This document shows positions 20,653 to 31,946 of a stretch of 64,000 nt of DNA, piece after piece. This DNA is from Lentibacillus saliphilus (GTDB taxonomy: Bacteria; Bacillota; Bacilli; Bacillales; Amphibacillaceae). Location: NCBI RefSeq assembly GCF_019093865.1, contig NZ_JABJXD010000001.1, positions 248,001 to 312,000 on the forward strand, read 5' to 3'. The position numbers were made by a program, and so were the translations under genes. Positions within the stretch are counted from its first letter, which is position 1, and each line of letters starts with the position of its first letter. The notes beneath the pieces were generated by a model that had not been told where the DNA came from, did not search any database, and saw only the letters and a list, made by a program, of their open reading frames with translations.

Positions 20653-21856
20653 TTAAGTCACCCTTCATATCTTTTGCAATGAACGTCATAATGTCTTGTG
20701 CCATATTTTTTTTGGTGCTCAAGGGCATATCAATTTGACTGTTTGAGCGATTGACATAAACAGCTTTATTCGTATCTCCAGCAAATCCCGCTCCGGCTTT
20801 TGTCACGTCATTAATAACGATGGCGTCTAAATTTTTACGTTTCAATTTAGCTAAACCATTTTGTATAACATTTGACGTTTCCGCAGCAAAACCAACGAGG
20901 AATTGCCCTTTCTTTTGCTCACCAAGTGAAGCTAAAATATCTTGTGTACGCTCTAATGTAATCGTCCAATCACCAGGCTGTTTTTTGAGTTTTTGTTCAA
21001 ATGTCTGTTTAGGTCGGTAATCAGCAACTGCGGCTGCTTTAATAACAATGTCTGCAGAGGCATAATGTACATGCATCGCTTCATACATTTCCGCTGCTGT
21101 TGTAACATTGATCCGCTCAATATTAGGATGAGCGGCCTTCAATGTCACCGGACCACTTACTAAAATGACTTTTGCCCCCATCTCGGCTGCAGCCTCAGCT
21201 AAAGCGAACCCCATTTTGCCTGATGATCGATTGGAGAAAAACCTCACTGGATCAATGGCTTCTCGTGTTGGACCTGCACTAACCAATACAATTTTGCCAG
21301 ACAACAGAGACTGTTGCTTTTGGTGATGCTCAATGGCTTCAATGATCCGATCAGGCTCTTCCAGACGCCCTTTACCAACATAACCACAAGCAAGGTATCC
21401 GGCACCAGGTTCAATAAAATAACAGCCTCTTTCAACAAGCGTTTTCATATTGTCTACAACAGATGGATGGGCATACATATGAACATTCATCGCTGGTGCA
21501 ATGTACACATCCGCTTGGGTAGCAAGAAGTGTTGTTGTGAGCATGTCATCTGCCAATCCGTTTGCCAATTTAGCGATAATATTCGCTGTTGCAGGAGCTA
21601 GAATCACGATATCGGCCCAATCGGCAACATCGATATGAGCAATTTTTTCGGGATCTTTTTCATCAAATGTATCGATGTAAACCGGCTGACGCGATAATGC
21701 TTGGAACGTCAAAGGGGTGACGAATTGAGTCGCGTGCTCTGTCATTACGACTTTCACATGTGCACCTTGTTGAATTAAACTGCTAACGAGTGAACAGGCT
21801 TTGTAAGCTGCGATACCGCCCGTTACCCCTACCATGATGTTTTTATCCCGTATCAT
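20639..21856 (-). CDS. coaBC: Bifunctional phosphopantothenoylcysteine decarboxylase/phosphopantothenate-cysteine ligase
   Basis: Two consecutive steps of coenzyme A synthesis in one protein. The 405-residue product has an N-terminal flavin-binding CoaC domain ([11 protein letters not shown], catalytic His in the ADWADIV region, PAMNVHMY) and a C-terminal CoaB domain ([14 protein letters not shown]). I start it at ATG 21856 ([10 protein letters not shown]), 9-10 bases after GGGAG. First gene of the long priA-fmt-rsmB-prpC-prkC-rsgA-rpe-thiN run; a terminator upstream separates it from rpoZ. Confidence 0.95.
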   Translation of the reverse strand: MIRDKNIMVGVTGGIAAYKACSLVSSLIQQGAHVKVVMTEHATQFVTPLTFQALSRQPVYIDTFDEKDPEKIAHIDVADWADIVILAPATANIIAKLANGLADDMLTTTLLATQADVYIAPAMNVHMYAHPSVVDNMKTLVERGCYFIEPGAGYLACGYVGKGRLEEPDRIIEAIEHHQKQQSLLSGKIVLVSAGPTREAIDPVRFFSNRSSGKMGFALAEAAAEMGAKVILVSGPVTLKAAHPNIERINVTTAAEMYEAMHVHYASADIVIKAAAVADYRPKQTFEQKLKKQPGDWTITLERTQDILASLGEQKKGQFLVGFAAETSNVIQNGLAKLKRKNLDAIVINDVTKAGAGFAGDTNKAVYVNRSNSQIDMPLSTKKNMAQDIMTFIAKDMKGDLNDGR

Positions 21857-21965
21857 ATAACCAAACTCCCTTTCTACTCCTAATCGCATTTTATGTCTAT
21901 TCTCAATATATCATATTACGAACGTACATACCGCCATCAAAATCCATTACTTGCTGAACAAGCTA

Positions 21966-22001
21966 AAATAAGAAACCCCTCGTCTGTTGTCCGAGGGGTT
22001 T
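21966..22001 (-). terminator. Terminator after rpoZ
   Basis: AAACCCCTCG pairs with CGAGGGGTTT in a perfect 10-bp stem with a 9-base loop, 11 bases after the rpoZ stop, followed on minus by CTTATTTTAG. Confidence 0.85.
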
Positions 22002-22012
22002 GTCTTTTTAAT

Positions 22013-22210
22013 TTAATCTTGTTTAATGTAAATTTTACCAGCTTTGACCTCTTCTAAAGCAACACCAACAAATTTATGTGACTTTGGTTTTTCAATCAAA
22101 ATGTTTTCTGTTTCAAGAAGCTGCCGTGCTCGTTTTGCAGACAACGTCACCAGTGTGTACTTAGATTTAATTTTTTCTTGTAAAACATCTATTGATGGTT
22201 CTAACATCAT
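22013..22210 (-). CDS. rpoZ: RNA polymerase omega subunit
   Basis: Small RNA polymerase subunit that helps assemble the beta-prime subunit. The 65-residue protein has the family pattern [15 protein letters not shown] and a C-terminal [10 protein letters not shown]-like stretch ([14 protein letters not shown]). It starts with two ATG codons and the first overlaps the gmk stop by 4 bases. Last gene of the remA-gmk-rpoZ unit. Confidence 0.94.
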   Translation of the reverse strand: MMLEPSIDVLQEKIKSKYTLVTLSAKRARQLLETENILIEKPKSHKFVGVALEEVKAGKIYIKQD

Positions 22211-22827
22211 AATGTGTCATCCTCCAGTATTTTTTTATATTGATTTGCAATACGCGCGCGTCTGCAATGTTCACCTTGAATGATCGCCTGAATTTTAGTC
22301 GCAGCTTGATCAACTTGATCATTAACAACGACATAATCATAAGCATCCATCATATCGATTTCTTTTTTTGCTTCTTTAAGTCGATTTAGAACGAGATCTT
22401 CAGCCTCTGTTCCACGGTTTACAATTCGATCCTTCAATGCTGCTAAGCTTGGAGGGAACAGAAATATAAACACACCTTCTGGGAAGTTTTCTTTAACTTG
22501 AAGTGCGCCTTGCACTTCAATCTCTAAAAAAACATCATGGCCATTAGCCAACATCTGTTCTACATACTTTCGAGGTGTTCCATAATAATTATCAACATAT
22601 TGCGCATATTCTAGTAGTGCATTTTGCTCAATAAGTTGTTCAAACTCATCTTTTGATTTATAAAAATAATCTTTTCCCTCTTCTTCACCCGGACGCATTG
22701 GTCTTGTTGTCATCGAAATTGAATATTTTAAATTCGTGTCTCGACTAAATAATTCTTTTCTAACCGTACCTTTCCCAACACCTGATGGGCCGGAGAGAAC
22801 GAATAATATGCCTCTCTGATCGATCAA
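22207..22827 (-). CDS. gmk: Guanylate kinase
   Basis: Phosphorylates GMP to GDP using ATP. The 206-residue protein has the P-loop [10 protein letters not shown] near the N-terminus and the GMP-binding pattern [19 protein letters not shown]. The start codon is TTG at 22827, behind GGAGGAAAGG; the methionine-free start matches the family N-terminus. It lies 32 bases after remA and overlaps rpoZ. Confidence 0.96.
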   Translation of the reverse strand: MIDQRGILFVLSGPSGVGKGTVRKELFSRDTNLKYSISMTTRPMRPGEEEGKDYFYKSKDEFEQLIEQNALLEYAQYVDNYYGTPRKYVEQMLANGHDVFLEIEVQGALQVKENFPEGVFIFLFPPSLAALKDRIVNRGTEAEDLVLNRLKEAKKEIDMMDAYDYVVVNDQVDQAATKIQAIIQGEHCRRARIANQYKKILEDDTL

Positions 22828-22859
22828 TGCCTTTCCTCCTCGTCAAATATATGTACCAT

Positions 22860-23120
22860 TTATTCTTCCTGAGAATCATCACTCGTAATAACACGCTGTC
22901 CAACCGTTTCTGGTTGTACTGCTGATAAAACGACGTGATCACTATCTGTAATGATAACCGCTCTTGTCCGTCTTCCATACGTGGCATCCACTAATTTATT
23001 AGTGTCTCTTGCGACGGATATAATGCGTTTGATAGGTGCAGACTCAGGCGATACAATAGAAATAATGCGTTCTGCTGACACAACATTTCCAAACCCTATA
23101 TTAATTAAACTTAATCCCAT
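22860..23120 (-). CDS. remA: Biofilm matrix regulator RemA (YlzA/DUF370 family)
   Basis: An 86-residue DNA-binding regulator beginning [14 protein letters not shown], with the conserved core SPESAPIKR and [12 protein letters not shown]. In B. subtilis RemA forms oligomeric rings and activates matrix and osmoprotection genes. The ATG has GGGGGC upstream. Two sigma-A-type promoters precede it. In B. subtilis yloC lies just upstream; here that gene is gone and the space is a 276-base leader region. Confidence 0.93.
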   Translation of the reverse strand: MGLSLINIGFGNVVSAERIISIVSPESAPIKRIISVARDTNKLVDATYGRRTRAVIITDSDHVVLSAVQPETVGQRVITSDDSQEE

Positions 23121-23185
23121 CTAAATGGCCCCCTTAATAAATAATACGCGCTACGTTGATCAGTCCCAAGTCATGTATTAAATTC

Positions 23186-23215
23186 ATTATAAATAAACCA
23201 AACGACAAAGCACAA
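23186..23215 (-). promoter_or_regulatory. Proximal sigma-A promoter of remA
   Basis: Minus-strand TTGTGC, 18-base spacer, perfect TATAAT at 23186-23191. Transcription would start about 60 bases before the remA ATG. Confidence 0.6.
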
Positions 23216-23337
23216 CCATTCACGTAATTTATGAGCTCTGTTCTATTAGGTTTAGCAGAACGAATGACGGGTTAGAGCGGACGTCAACGGTGATGCATAA
23301 AGTATTCATTTCCTCGACATTTCTAGATGATCTCTAT

Positions 23338-23367
23338 ATTATAGCAATATTATCGGTAAAACTACAA
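23338..23367 (-). promoter_or_regulatory. Distal sigma-A promoter of remA
   Basis: Minus-strand TTGTAG, 18-base spacer, perfect TATAAT at 23338-23343. It lies just beyond the yloB terminator and would give a leader of about 210 bases. Confidence 0.55.
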
Positions 23368-23398
23368 ACTTTTATAAAATAAGGCGTTTGTTATAGCG

Positions 23399-23447
23399 AA
23401 AAAAACACCAGATCACTTATGACGCAGTTGTCATTATTGATCTGGTG
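23399..23447 (-). terminator. Terminator after yloB
   Basis: CACCAGATCA pairs perfectly with TGATCTGGTG (10 bp, with further pairing possible in the loop), followed on minus by seven T. It lies 10 bases after the yloB stop. Confidence 0.9.
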
Positions 23448-23457
23448 GACGATCCAG

Positions 23458-26112
23458 TTATTTTTTTGTGAAACCGAATAAAAGTGTCGGTAATGCACTG
23501 AGTGGACCAATTAACATCCAGTCCATTACGCTTAGATGCGTCGTACTAAAAATCGGCTGTAGTGGTGGCCAGTAAATAACGATCATTAAAAGTAATACCG
23601 ATGACAATACGGCCAATACTAAATATGGATTCCCAATCGGGTTTCGAGCAAATATAGAATGCTCACTGCGACAATCAAATACGTGAATAAGCTGTGCCAT
23701 AACAAGCGTTGCAAAGGCAGCTGTCTGTGCATGTACGAGATTGCTAGAGTCATTTTGGTAAATTGATATAAAGGCGATCAATGTCACAATTCCGATCAAA
23801 AAACCACGACTCACAATTTTAAACCCCAACCCCCTAGCAAAAATACCTTCTCGCGGATGACGCGGCCCGCGCTTCATGACATCATCCTCTGGTTTATCTA
23901 AACCGAGTGCCATCGCCGGCAAGCCATCCGTGACCAAATTAACCCATAAGATTTGTACTGGAACGAGTGGTAAAGGGAGCGCCATCATCATTGCAAAAAG
24001 CATTACAAGAATTTCTCCAACGTTAGAGGCTAGTAAATACCGAATGAATTTACGTATATTCTCATAAATATTGCGTCCTTCATGTATCGCTGCTTTTATC
24101 GTTGCGAAATTATCATCCATCAGTATAAGGGATGACGCTTCCTTCGTTACATCCGTTCCGCTTTGTCCCATACTAATTCCAATATCACTTGCTTTAATTG
24201 CGGGCGCATCGTTGACACCATCTCCTGTCATTGCGACAATATGCCCTCTCGCCTGAAACGCCTCAACAATTTTTAGTTTATGCTCTGGCGTCACCCGGGC
24301 AAACACATATACGTTATCAATCATAGACTCCAAATCAGAAACGGACATGTGGTTCAGCTGGGCACCGGTCAAAACAACACCATCACGAGGTAACATATTG
24401 ATCTGCTCTGCAATCGCACGGGCTGTCTTTTCATGATCACCCGTAATCATGACCGTCTTAATACCTGCCTCTTGACATGCTTTGACCGCTCGTTTAACCT
24501 CTTTTCTTGGTGGATCCATTAAGCCATAAAGGCCAATAAATGTAAGATCTTTTTCCAAAAATGGATGATCTAGTGATTCATCACTAGAAAGTGGCTTTAT
24601 CGCAATTGCGATCGTTCGAAGTGCTTTTTCCCCCATCCGATCAACAGACTGTTCAATGACTTTTTGATCATTAGGCTTCATAAGCTGTCGTCCATTTTCA
24701 CCAATGAAAAAGGAAGTTCGCGGTAAGATAACCTCCGAAGCGCCTTTTGTAATCATAAAACGCATCTGATTCTCGTCCTCAACGATAACGCTCATTCGTT
24801 TACGATCTGAATCAAAGGGAATCTCATGAAGAACTGTGTACTGTTGCTCTAATGCTTGCATCAGCCCTATTTTACGTGCTGCGACGAGCAAGGCACCATC
24901 CGTTGGGTCTCCTTCTAATTTGTATTGACCTTTTTCTACGCGTAAAGACGCATTATTACACAGCATGCCGTACAAAAGCATCGTTTCCAGCTGCGAATCG
25001 TCCCTGTCTATTTTCTGGTCATTCATATAAAAAGCACCATCGATATCATAGCCGTCTCCTGTTACCTGTATCGAACGGCCATTCACATAGATCTCTTTTA
25101 CCGTCATTTTGTTCTCTGTCATTGTACCTGTTTTATCAGAACAGATCACAGAGGCACAGCCTAATGTTTCAACTGCAGAAAGTTTGCGGACGATGGCCTT
25201 TTTCTTGATCATGCGTTGAACACCTAACGATAAAGCGACTGTTACAATAGCTGGCAAACCCTCAGGAATCGCCGCAACTGCTAGTGATACACCTGCTAAA
25301 AACATATTATAAGCTGGTTGACCTTGATAAATTCCGACCACGACAACCATAGCTGTTAGCAACAGGGCAACAACGATTAAAATTTTACCTAATTCTGCAA
25401 GTTTGTGTTCAAGAGGCGTAATCATTTTTTTAGTTTTTGCCATAAGGGAAGCTATTTGACCCATAACGGTATTCATCCCTGTTCCAATGACAATTCCTTT
25501 TCCAGATCCTCTCGTAACCATCGTTCCCATAAAACCCATGTTGACTTGATCTTGTGGGTCTAGGTTGTCCTGTTTTAGTGCTGATGCATGCTTTACAACC
25601 GGTAATGATTCTCCTGTAAGAGCAGATTCCTCGGTTTCCAAACCCTTTGACTGAATAATCCTTATATCTGCGGGAATTCGATCACCCGAAGAGACCTTTA
25701 CAACGTCGCCTGGTACGAGTTGTTGAGATGATATATGCTTCCATTGTCCATCTCTTAAAACGTATGACATTGGCGCTGAAAGCTCCTTTAGCTTTTCCAG
25801 AGATTTCTCAGCCTTCTGTTCTTGAAAATAGCCCATAAATCCATTAATTAATACAATAACCATAATAGCTATCGCATCAATAAACTCACCTAACAATCCT
25901 GCGATCAGTGTAGCTGCTAAAAGGACCAACACCATAAAATCTTGAAACTGTTTAAGGAAAAGTAACAGCCTTGATGTCTGTTTTTTTGATATCAACATAT
26001 TAGGGCCAGCTTGTTCAAGACGACGATCGCTTTGCTTCTGACTTAATCCTCTATTAGATATCACCTGCAGCTTTTGCTCAATTTGTTCAATATCAAGTTG
26101 GTACCACTTCAC
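23458..26112 (-). CDS. yloB: Calcium-transporting P-type ATPase
   Basis: Membrane pump that exports Ca2+ using ATP; in B. subtilis YloB is a spore-associated Ca2+-ATPase. The 884-residue protein has a cation-ATPase N-domain, TGES, the phosphorylation site SDKTGT, the hinge GDGVNDAPA and about ten transmembrane helices; PEGLPA in helix 4 carries an ion-binding glutamate. I start it at GTG 26112 (KWYQLDIEQIEQ), 7 bases after GGAGGA; an upstream GTG at 26127 would translate that site. It diverges from rqcH. Confidence 0.94.
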   Translation of the reverse strand: MKWYQLDIEQIEQKLQVISNRGLSQKQSDRRLEQAGPNMLISKKQTSRLLLFLKQFQDFMVLVLLAATLIAGLLGEFIDAIAIMVIVLINGFMGYFQEQKAEKSLEKLKELSAPMSYVLRDGQWKHISSQQLVPGDVVKVSSGDRIPADIRIIQSKGLETEESALTGESLPVVKHASALKQDNLDPQDQVNMGFMGTMVTRGSGKGIVIGTGMNTVMGQIASLMAKTKKMITPLEHKLAELGKILIVVALLLTAMVVVVGIYQGQPAYNMFLAGVSLAVAAIPEGLPAIVTVALSLGVQRMIKKKAIVRKLSAVETLGCASVICSDKTGTMTENKMTVKEIYVNGRSIQVTGDGYDIDGAFYMNDQKIDRDDSQLETMLLYGMLCNNASLRVEKGQYKLEGDPTDGALLVAARKIGLMQALEQQYTVLHEIPFDSDRKRMSVIVEDENQMRFMITKGASEVILPRTSFFIGENGRQLMKPNDQKVIEQSVDRMGEKALRTIAIAIKPLSSDESLDHPFLEKDLTFIGLYGLMDPPRKEVKRAVKACQEAGIKTVMITGDHEKTARAIAEQINMLPRDGVVLTGAQLNHMSVSDLESMIDNVYVFARVTPEHKLKIVEAFQARGHIVAMTGDGVNDAPAIKASDIGISMGQSGTDVTKEASSLILMDDNFATIKAAIHEGRNIYENIRKFIRYLLASNVGEILVMLFAMMMALPLPLVPVQILWVNLVTDGLPAMALGLDKPEDDVMKRGPRHPREGIFARGLGFKIVSRGFLIGIVTLIAFISIYQNDSSNLVHAQTAAFATLVMAQLIHVFDCRSEHSIFARNPIGNPYLVLAVLSSVLLLMIVIYWPPLQPIFSTTHLSVMDWMLIGPLSALPTLLFGFTKK

Positions 26113-26221
26113 TCTGCATTCCTCCACATGTCATGACATAATAATTATGAGATTAAACGCTGTTTGACATTGGTATTTTGAATTGCTCTCAAAGAATCAT
26201 ATGCAGACTTGTCCAGAAAAA

Positions 26222-26230
26222 TGCTATAAT
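26222..26230 (+). promoter_or_regulatory. Probable extended -10 promoter of rqcH
   Basis: TGCTATAAT, a perfect -10 box with TGn extension, ends 21 bases before the rqcH ATG. No strong -35 box is seen at 17-18 bases. Confidence 0.5.
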
Positions 26231-26251
26231 GACGTACAGAGGTGAAAGAAT

Positions 26252-27970
26252 ATGCCATTTGATGGAATCGTTACTAAAGCTGTCACTGAAGAATTGCAAG
26301 ATACAATAACACAGGGAAAAATCAATAAAATTTATCAGCCGACAGCAACTGAACTTGTATTTACGATTAGAGCAAAAGGTGCCAACCACACGTTGCTCAT
26401 ATCAATACACCCTTCTTACGCAAGAATTCATTTAACGAAGGATCAATACACAAACCCAACAGAACCACCGATGTTTTGTATGCTGCTCCGAAAACACCTA
26501 TTAGGCGCGACGATCGAATCGGTTAATCAGCATGAAATAGAACGCGTCTTAACAATCACGCTTAAAGCACGTAATGAAATTGGTGATGACGCCTATAAAA
26601 TACTTATGATTGAGCTCATGGGGAAGCATAGTAACGTCATGCTTGTTGACCGCGATCATGAACATATCATCGATAGTCTTAAACATGTACCAATGTCACA
26701 AAACCGCTTTCGGACCATCCAACCTGGACATCAGTATGTTTTACCACCACAGCAGAACAAGTTGAATCCACTTGAAGCAGATGGGGAAACATGTATCAAA
26801 CAGTTGGACTTTAATGCTGGTCGTATGGATCAACAAATCGTTCATCATATTTCCGGGTTTTCACCTTTTATTGCCAAGGAGGTCGTAACTCAAGCTGGCC
26901 TAGGAGGACAAAAGGCATACCAAGAAGCACTTGATCACTTGTTTAATACTATAAAAGATCGTGACTATAAGCCTGCGATATACGAACAAAATAAAACTGA
27001 CTTTCACGTTATCACTATGACATATACAGGAGAGCCAAGACATGTCTTCTCTACGGTTAGTCAAATGCTCGATGCCTTTTACTCAGGTAAAGCTGAACGT
27101 GATCGTGTGAAACAGAAAGCAAAAGATCTTTATCGCTTTATTAAAAATGAATTCAACAAAAATGAACGCAAGCTTAAAATTCACGCTCAAACGCTTCAAA
27201 AGGCTGAAAAAGCTGATCATTATCAAAAAATGGGGGAATTGCTCACAGCACATATGCATCTCGTCCAACAAGGAGATCAATCGATAACTGTAACAGATTA
27301 CTATGATCCTGACCAAACCCAAATTGACATTCAACTAGACCCTGTGAAAACACCAAGTGAAAACGCACAAAAATTTTTTAAACGGTATCAAAAACTCAAA
27401 ACGTCAAAAATTATGGTTGAGAAAGAAATTCAAAAAACAAATGATGAATTGGCTTATCTTGATCAACTTCTCCAGCAAATTGAGTCTGCCGGCGAAAATG
27501 ATATTGAAGAAATTAGAGAGGAACTAAGAGAAGAAGGCTATTTAAAAAAGCAAAAACGAGGCAAGCAAAAAAACAAACCGACTAAACCAAAGCTAGACCA
27601 ATACCTCGCGTCTGATGGAACACTCATACTTGTCGGCAAAAACAATAAACAAAATGACTATGCAACGACAAAGGTCGCCCATCGTAATGATATTTGGCTT
27701 CACACGAAAGACATACCGGGCTCACATGTGATTATCAAATCAAGCACACCGAGTACTCAAACACTTGAAGAAGCTGCCATACTTGCTGCATATTACAGTA
27801 AATCGCGACAATCATCTTCCGTTCCTGTTGACTATACTGCGATTAAACACGTGAAAAAGCCAAGCGGTGCTAAGCCTGGCTTTGTAACCTATGATCAACA
27901 AAAGACACTTTTCGTGACCCCAAGTGAAGAAGTCGTTAAAAGCATGCGTCAAAAATACTTAAGGAGCTAA
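26252..27970 (+). CDS. rqcH: Ribosome quality control protein RqcH (NFACT family)
   Basis: Binds stalled 50S subunits and directs addition of C-terminal alanine tails that mark truncated proteins for breakdown. The 572-residue protein has the NFACT-N domain (starts MPFDGIVTKAV, with the tail-synthesis DR pair in MLVDRDHEHIID), a helix-hairpin-helix part, a long coiled coil (about 290-430) and the NFACT-R domain (VAHRNDIWLHTKDIPGSHVII). The ATG has AGAGGTGAAAG upstream. Also annotated in older work as a fibronectin-binding protein. Confidence 0.95.
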   Translation: MPFDGIVTKAVTEELQDTITQGKINKIYQPTATELVFTIRAKGANHTLLISIHPSYARIHLTKDQYTNPTEPPMFCMLLRKHLLGATIESVNQHEIERVLTITLKARNEIGDDAYKILMIELMGKHSNVMLVDRDHEHIIDSLKHVPMSQNRFRTIQPGHQYVLPPQQNKLNPLEADGETCIKQLDFNAGRMDQQIVHHISGFSPFIAKEVVTQAGLGGQKAYQEALDHLFNTIKDRDYKPAIYEQNKTDFHVITMTYTGEPRHVFSTVSQMLDAFYSGKAERDRVKQKAKDLYRFIKNEFNKNERKLKIHAQTLQKAEKADHYQKMGELLTAHMHLVQQGDQSITVTDYYDPDQTQIDIQLDPVKTPSENAQKFFKRYQKLKTSKIMVEKEIQKTNDELAYLDQLLQQIESAGENDIEEIREELREEGYLKKQKRGKQKNKPTKPKLDQYLASDGTLILVGKNNKQNDYATTKVAHRNDIWLHTKDIPGSHVIIKSSTPSTQTLEEAAILAAYYSKSRQSSSVPVDYTAIKHVKKPSGAKPGFVTYDQQKTLFVTPSEEVVKSMRQKYLRS

Positions 27971-27995
27971 CCAATCGGTTAGCTCCTTAAGTATT
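27949..27995 (-). terminator. Terminator palindrome shared by the ends of rqcH and the LysR gene
   Basis: Positions 27954-27972 and 27977-27995 are a perfect 19-bp inverted repeat with a 4-base loop. It contains the rqcH stop codon and part of the LysR-gene stop codon. On minus it is followed by TTTTTGACG, so it works best as the terminator for the LysR gene; on plus there is no run of T. Confidence 0.8.
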
Positions 27996-28857
27996 AATGC
28001 GAAAATACATGGTTATGTAGTGCAGAAATAAACGCATCGACCTGTGGCAGCTGCACGACGCCTTCGTGGTAGCATACCCACGTATCTCGAGTGACATTTT
28101 CACCGTTAAGCATAAGCGGCATATGTGGGTAGTCATCCATCATGTCGGCAGAGACACTTTCCGGGAGTACAGCCATACCGATCCCCTGCTTCATGAGTTG
28201 CTTACATGTTTCTATTTGATCGACTGTAATCATCCGTTGTGGTTTGATGTTATGTCCGTAACGGTATAACCAATCATCAACAAGATCATGCATGCTGTCA
28301 TCACTGTTAAAGGATATGAGTGGTCGTTCTTTTATACCTTCGTCAGGAAACGGTTCAGTATCAAAAATATAAAGCTTATCTGCAAATAAATGTTGACATG
28401 TCGTTTCTTTTAAAGGCTCACCGCGAATCATACAAACATGATAGTCTCTATAATTTCGTTTGATATCCTCACTAATTCCAGTAACAAGATCAATTGTTAC
28501 TTTAGGGTACTGCACCGTAAATTCTCCCAAAATCGCAGGGAGGAACCGTTGACTCACAAGTGACGAACATGCAATTGACAGCGTACCTTGAATCTTTTCA
28601 CGTGATTGCGACAGCTTTGCTTCAAGCATTTGCTCACGCTGAACAACTTCCTTGGCATGCTGTAAAATCAGTTCTCCTGCTGGTGTAGGCTGAAGCTTTT
28701 TCTGAGTGCGAATGAAAATCATTTCATCAAAATAAGCTTCAATCCATTTAAGCCTCTGCGTTACCGCTGGTTGGGAAATAAGAATGGCTTTAGCTGTTCC
28801 CCTTATCGTCCCAACTTCATTTAATTTTAGTAGTAAATAATAATCATCAATCTTCAT
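27994..28857 (-). CDS. LysR-type transcriptional regulator, CcpC-like
   Basis: A 287-residue LysR-family protein: N-terminal winged helix-turn-helix (residues about 3-60, ISQPAVTQRLKWIE) and a ligand-binding domain from about 88. Several stretches (IRGEP, LYIFDTE) resemble the CcpC branch, which senses citrate, but I cannot confirm the ligand or targets. It lies 85 bases after pyrE on the same strand with no terminator between, and is not part of the pyr locus in B. subtilis as I know it. It converges with rqcH. Confidence 0.85.
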   Translation of the reverse strand: MKIDDYYLLLKLNEVGTIRGTAKAILISQPAVTQRLKWIEAYFDEMIFIRTQKKLQPTPAGELILQHAKEVVQREQMLEAKLSQSREKIQGTLSIACSSLVSQRFLPAILGEFTVQYPKVTIDLVTGISEDIKRNYRDYHVCMIRGEPLKETTCQHLFADKLYIFDTEPFPDEGIKERPLISFNSDDSMHDLVDDWLYRYGHNIKPQRMITVDQIETCKQLMKQGIGMAVLPESVSADMMDDYPHMPLMLNGENVTRDTWVCYHEGVVQLPQVDAFISALHNHVFSH

Positions 28858-28896
28858 GAAGGCACCCTTTTTATATCATGTTTCCATACTTAATCT

Positions 28897-28905
28897 AGTA
28901 TACCA
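28897..28905 (-). promoter_or_regulatory. Possible extended -10 promoter of the LysR gene
   Basis: Minus-strand TGGTATACT lies 40 bases before the LysR-gene ATG. No convincing -35 box. If it is not used, the gene depends on read-through from the pyr operon. Confidence 0.4.
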
Positions 28906-28942
28906 TATATATCCAGGTTATTCTGTTGCCCGTGTTTACACG

Positions 28943-29540
28943 TTATAATGTGCGTTGCCAGTCCATCAATGCCTCTTTTTGCTTTGTATCTATTTGACCT
29001 TCTTTTTCTAAAAGATCAACTAACGCATTGAATCCCGTAATTGATTGATACGTAAGAGGCGCTTTAGAAAAATTGTCTTGAGCTGATTGTAAACCATAAC
29101 TAAAGATTGCTTGAACGCCAATCACGTTTGCACCAGCATGCTCAAGTGCTTTCGCCGCATTGATTGACGATTTCCCCGTCGATATCAAGTCCTCTATGAG
29201 GATAACACGCTGTCCTTCTGAGATAAGACCTTCGATTTGATTGCCTTTCCCATGCTTTTTCGCTTCAGACCTCACATAAACCATTGGCAAATTCAATTTA
29301 TCCGCAAGCCATGCTGCGTGAGGTATGCCGGCTGTCGCACATCCTGCTATAACATCAGGTCCGATATCCATCTGACGTATTTGATCTATCCAAGCATCGA
29401 CAACTTTTTGTCTGAGTTCGGGATAAGCCATAATTAGACGATTATCGCAATAAATTGGGGACTTAATACCAGATGTCCACGTAAAATAGTGTTCGGGGTT
29501 AATTTGTACGGCTTGTATGTTAAGTAATTCTTTTGCAATC

Positions 29541-29557
<17 letters not shown>
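28943..29557 (-). CDS. pyrE: Orotate phosphoribosyltransferase
   Basis: Joins orotate and PRPP to make OMP, the fifth step of UMP synthesis. The 204-residue protein has the PRPP-binding motif VILIEDLISTGKSS and the flexible-loop pattern RSEAKKHGKGNQIEG. Its ATG has GGAGG upstream and overlaps the pyrF end by 17 bases. Last pyrimidine gene of the operon. Confidence 0.96.

Positions 29558-31926
<2,369 letters not shown>

Positions 31927-31946
<20 letters not shown>

Larger units (their letters stand above)
23121..23396 (-). other. Gene-free region upstream of remA holding two promoters and a leader
   Basis: This stretch, together with the yloB terminator, fills the 337 bases between remA and yloB. 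It contains two promoters (given separately). From the distal one the remA leader would be about 210 bases. A 26-codon ORF (start 23316, stop near 23236 on minus) is present in the leader but its ribosome-binding site GAGGAA is only 2 bases from the ATG. No remnant of yloC was recognised. Confidence 0.6.

Noticed and set aside
23236-23316. 26-codon ORF in the remA leader as a gene
   Set aside because: Shine-Dalgarno is 2 bases from the ATG and the peptide resembles nothing known to me; mentioned only as a leader feature.
24852-25208. 118-codon ORF on plus, antisense to yloB
   Set aside because: Lies wholly within a well-conserved P-type ATPase gene and has no ribosome-binding site or recognisable domain.
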